DNA of 64,000 bases, taken from JANSWY01 sp965267245. GTDB taxonomy: Bacteria; Bacteroidota; Bacteroidia; Cytophagales; Cyclobacteriaceae. Of this stretch, positions 62,516-64,000 are shown one piece after another. The position numbers and the translations under genes were made by a program. Location of the stretch: the NCBI GenBank assembly GCA_965267245.1, contig OZ253939.1, forward strand, positions 248,001 through 312,000. The letters are read 5' to 3'. The notes beneath the pieces were generated by a model. The model was not told the origin of the DNA. It worked only from the letters and a program-made list of their open reading frames with translations, and searched no databases. Each line of letters starts with the position of its first letter. Within the stretch, counting starts at the first letter, position 1.

Positions 62516-64000
62516 TTACCTGATTGTATCGATAGAAATTGTGAAGATGGTACCATCGTCATCACTACTTGAGATATGTAAGTTGTGCTCTAATCTTTCA
62601 ATTAAGTTCTTCACAATATAGAAACCGAGATCCGCATCATCTTTTCTCAAATTCATTTTGTAAAAGGGTTTTCTCAATTCTTCTAAAAGTATTGGAGGCA
62701 GCCCTTCGCCTTCAATAGAAATTGAAACAAAAATGATATCCTTGTTTTTTGAAAAGACAACATGAGGTGTCATGGAATGATCGGTCACCAGGTGTTTTGA
62801 ACTATTGGCTAATGTAATAATCAGGTATTCCAGCACAGTTTTATTGGAATGAATCAAAATTGATTTGTCGTCAGTATAATCGCTGATCTTGATGGTTGGT
62901 ATTTTGTTTACACTCTCAATCACCTCCCGTATATCGATGTTTTCTTTATTGATAGTGTCCTGGGATACAAAATGCATTAGGTCGGTAATCATATTGTTGA
63001 GCCGATCGATTGATTTGTTGAAGTTCCTGAGTATTCCGGGAAGTTTAGCATCAAATTTCGCTGTGTCACCCAAATCGTTAAGAATATGGATCATTTCAGC
63101 ATTCAACTTCAGCTGAGATAGTGGCGTTTTAACTTCATGAGCTACCATTGACATTAGTAACTTTTGATTCTTAGAGGTTTTGCTAAATACTTTTTGCTCG
63201 CTAAAGAATTTGTAGCCCACAATGAACCTGTCAATCAGTGCTACTACATTCACCACAGCAAAGATAAAATAGGAAATGGCGTCCAGGTAATTGTTTTGAG
63301 GTGCATTAAAGAATCGTAACAACACTTCGATCAATGCGATAACAAACATCACAGATAAAGCACCACTAAGAAAAATAGCACTGCGTTCTCTACTCTTTAC
63401 TGCTTTATAGATGACTCCTGATGCGTAGAAAATGGCCACTACGCCAAATATCAGATAAAAATTCTCTAAAGGAAGAGCATAATAAACCGGAAGTAACCAT
63501 GTCGCGCATACCCCGCCTATCGAAACAATGGAAAATGCATCTGTGTATTTCTTTTTTACCACCGATGGAAACAGGTAGTAGAAGTAATTGATCCCAAAAA
63601 GACCAGCCAGGTAAAATGCTGAATGCTCTAACCGTATTGACGCATAAAAAGTCAAATCCGGAAAGAAACGATAAATTGGAGTCCTTCCTGATGCCATCAT
63701 TAAATAGGATATGGCCAATGAAAACAATGCAAATGAAAGTAGCTCACCTCTTATCCTTTGAATTCTGTAGGTAAACATAAAATAGCCGATTATTAAGGTG
63801 ATCGCGATTAATGCATAAGCTCCTGATACACCAATAATAACTGCATGATTCTGAAAGATTTTTGCTTCCAGGTGTTCGTAATCACCAATGATGATATCAC
63901 CTTTCACGCCCCCGTTGTAATGGTAAAGGTTCGTAACCTGGATATCCACCAGCACATGGTCATTTTTTGGATTGCCCAACCTGTAGATCATAGGCTTTCT
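62516..64000 (-). CDS. 7TMR-DISM sensor histidine kinase, 5' partial
   Basis: At least 491 residues; the frame is still open to the window edge, so the N-terminus is missing (the ATG at 63991 is not necessarily the start). The visible part begins inside a DISM-type extracytoplasmic domain (GDIIIGDYEHLEAK), then seven membrane segments (about 50-260), HisKA with His285 (MVAHEVKTPLSQ) and an HATPase domain (about 370-491, DADLGFYIVKNLIERL). Convergent with the LytTR gene, no gap. A cognate pair is likely but not shown. Confidence 0.9.
   Translation of the reverse strand, partial: RKPMIYRLGNPKNDHVLVDIQVTNLYHYNGGVKGDIIIGDYEHLEAKIFQNHAVIIGVSGAYALIAITLIIGYFMFTYRIQRIRGELLSFALFSLAISYLMMASGRTPIYRFFPDLTFYASIRLEHSAFYLAGLFGINYFYYLFPSVVKKKYTDAFSIVSIGGVCATWLLPVYYALPLENFYLIFGVVAIFYASGVIYKAVKSRERSAIFLSGALSVMFVIALIEVLLRFFNAPQNNYLDAISYFIFAVVNVVALIDRFIVGYKFFSEQKVFSKTSKNQKLLMSMVAHEVKTPLSQLKLNAEMIHILNDLGDTAKFDAKLPGILRNFNKSIDRLNNMITDLMHFVSQDTINKENIDIREVIESVNKIPTIKISDYTDDKSILIHSNKTVLEYLIITLANSSKHLVTDHSMTPHVVFSKNKDIIFVSISIEGEGLPPILLEELRKPFYKMNLRKDDADLGFYIVKNLIERLEHNLHISSSDDDGTIFTISIDTIR

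Noticed and set aside
1..64000. tRNA, rRNA, CRISPR, transposase or prophage genes
   Set aside because: I looked for cloverleaf-like blocks, conserved rRNA stretches, regular repeat-spacer patterns and transposase or integrase motifs and saw none. A tRNAscan or Infernal run would settle small RNAs.

Overview
The window comes from a member of the Bacteroidota, most likely a marine Cytophagales-type bacterium. Several things point there. Two secreted proteins end in type IX secretion (T9SS) sorting tails. Promoters of the phylum-specific form TTG-N19-TAnnTTTG occur, with two exact matches (ligA and the mntR operon). Start codons mostly lack Shine-Dalgarno sequences, base composition is AT-rich, and there are Bacteroidota-typical families such as a 7TMR-DISM kinase, a hybrid histidine kinase with an AraC output domain, and a DUF6913-like gene next to ligA and dapA. 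The DNA looks chromosomal. I found no rRNA, tRNA, CRISPR array, transposase or prophage.

Layout. 1-4.1 kb: DEAD-box helicase, an ECF sigma factor with a small membrane partner, and a lysine-rich outer-membrane-type protein. 4.2-13.9 kb: hydrolase, BamA-like protein, TauE permease, DUF350/transglutaminase pair, CBS protein, SnoaL-like protein, a second sigma factor and a deaminase. 13.9-19.6 kb: TetR-ABC-HlyD-TolC export operon whose ATPase domain is strikingly degenerate. 19.7-25.9 kb: TetR-MFP-RND-TolC efflux operon. 26-32 kb: bestrophin, a SUMF1-sigma-anti-sigma operon and a lone chemoreceptor. 32.3-34.9 kb: ArsR plus three SRPBCC proteins and a YjbR protein, with a twin operator. 34.9-35.1 kb: a noncoding repeat element. 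35.3-40.4 kb: hybrid two-component protein and secreted proteins. 40.4-46.4 kb: mnmE and an mntR-metal ABC operon. 46.5-52.6 kb: glycosyltransferase, dapD, a TPR lipoprotein, dapA, a DUF6913-like gene and ligA. 52.9-64 kb: a three-gene operon (single-TM secreted protein, a 2240-residue fibronectin-III/T9SS protein, a secreted caspase-fold peptidase), then a LytTR regulator facing a 7TMR-DISM histidine kinase that runs off the window.

The best candidate for an undescribed system is the 52.9-61.6 kb operon with its twin GTACAC-N5-GTATAC sites just upstream of a TAGCTTTG promoter element, and the adjacent LytTR/7TMR-DISM signalling genes. Second is the ABC exporter whose signature, Walker B, Q-loop and H-loop residues are all altered although its HlyD and TolC partners look intact. 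Regulation is unusually readable in this window: operator-like palindromes sit next to both tetR genes, arsR, mntR and a TPR lipoprotein gene.
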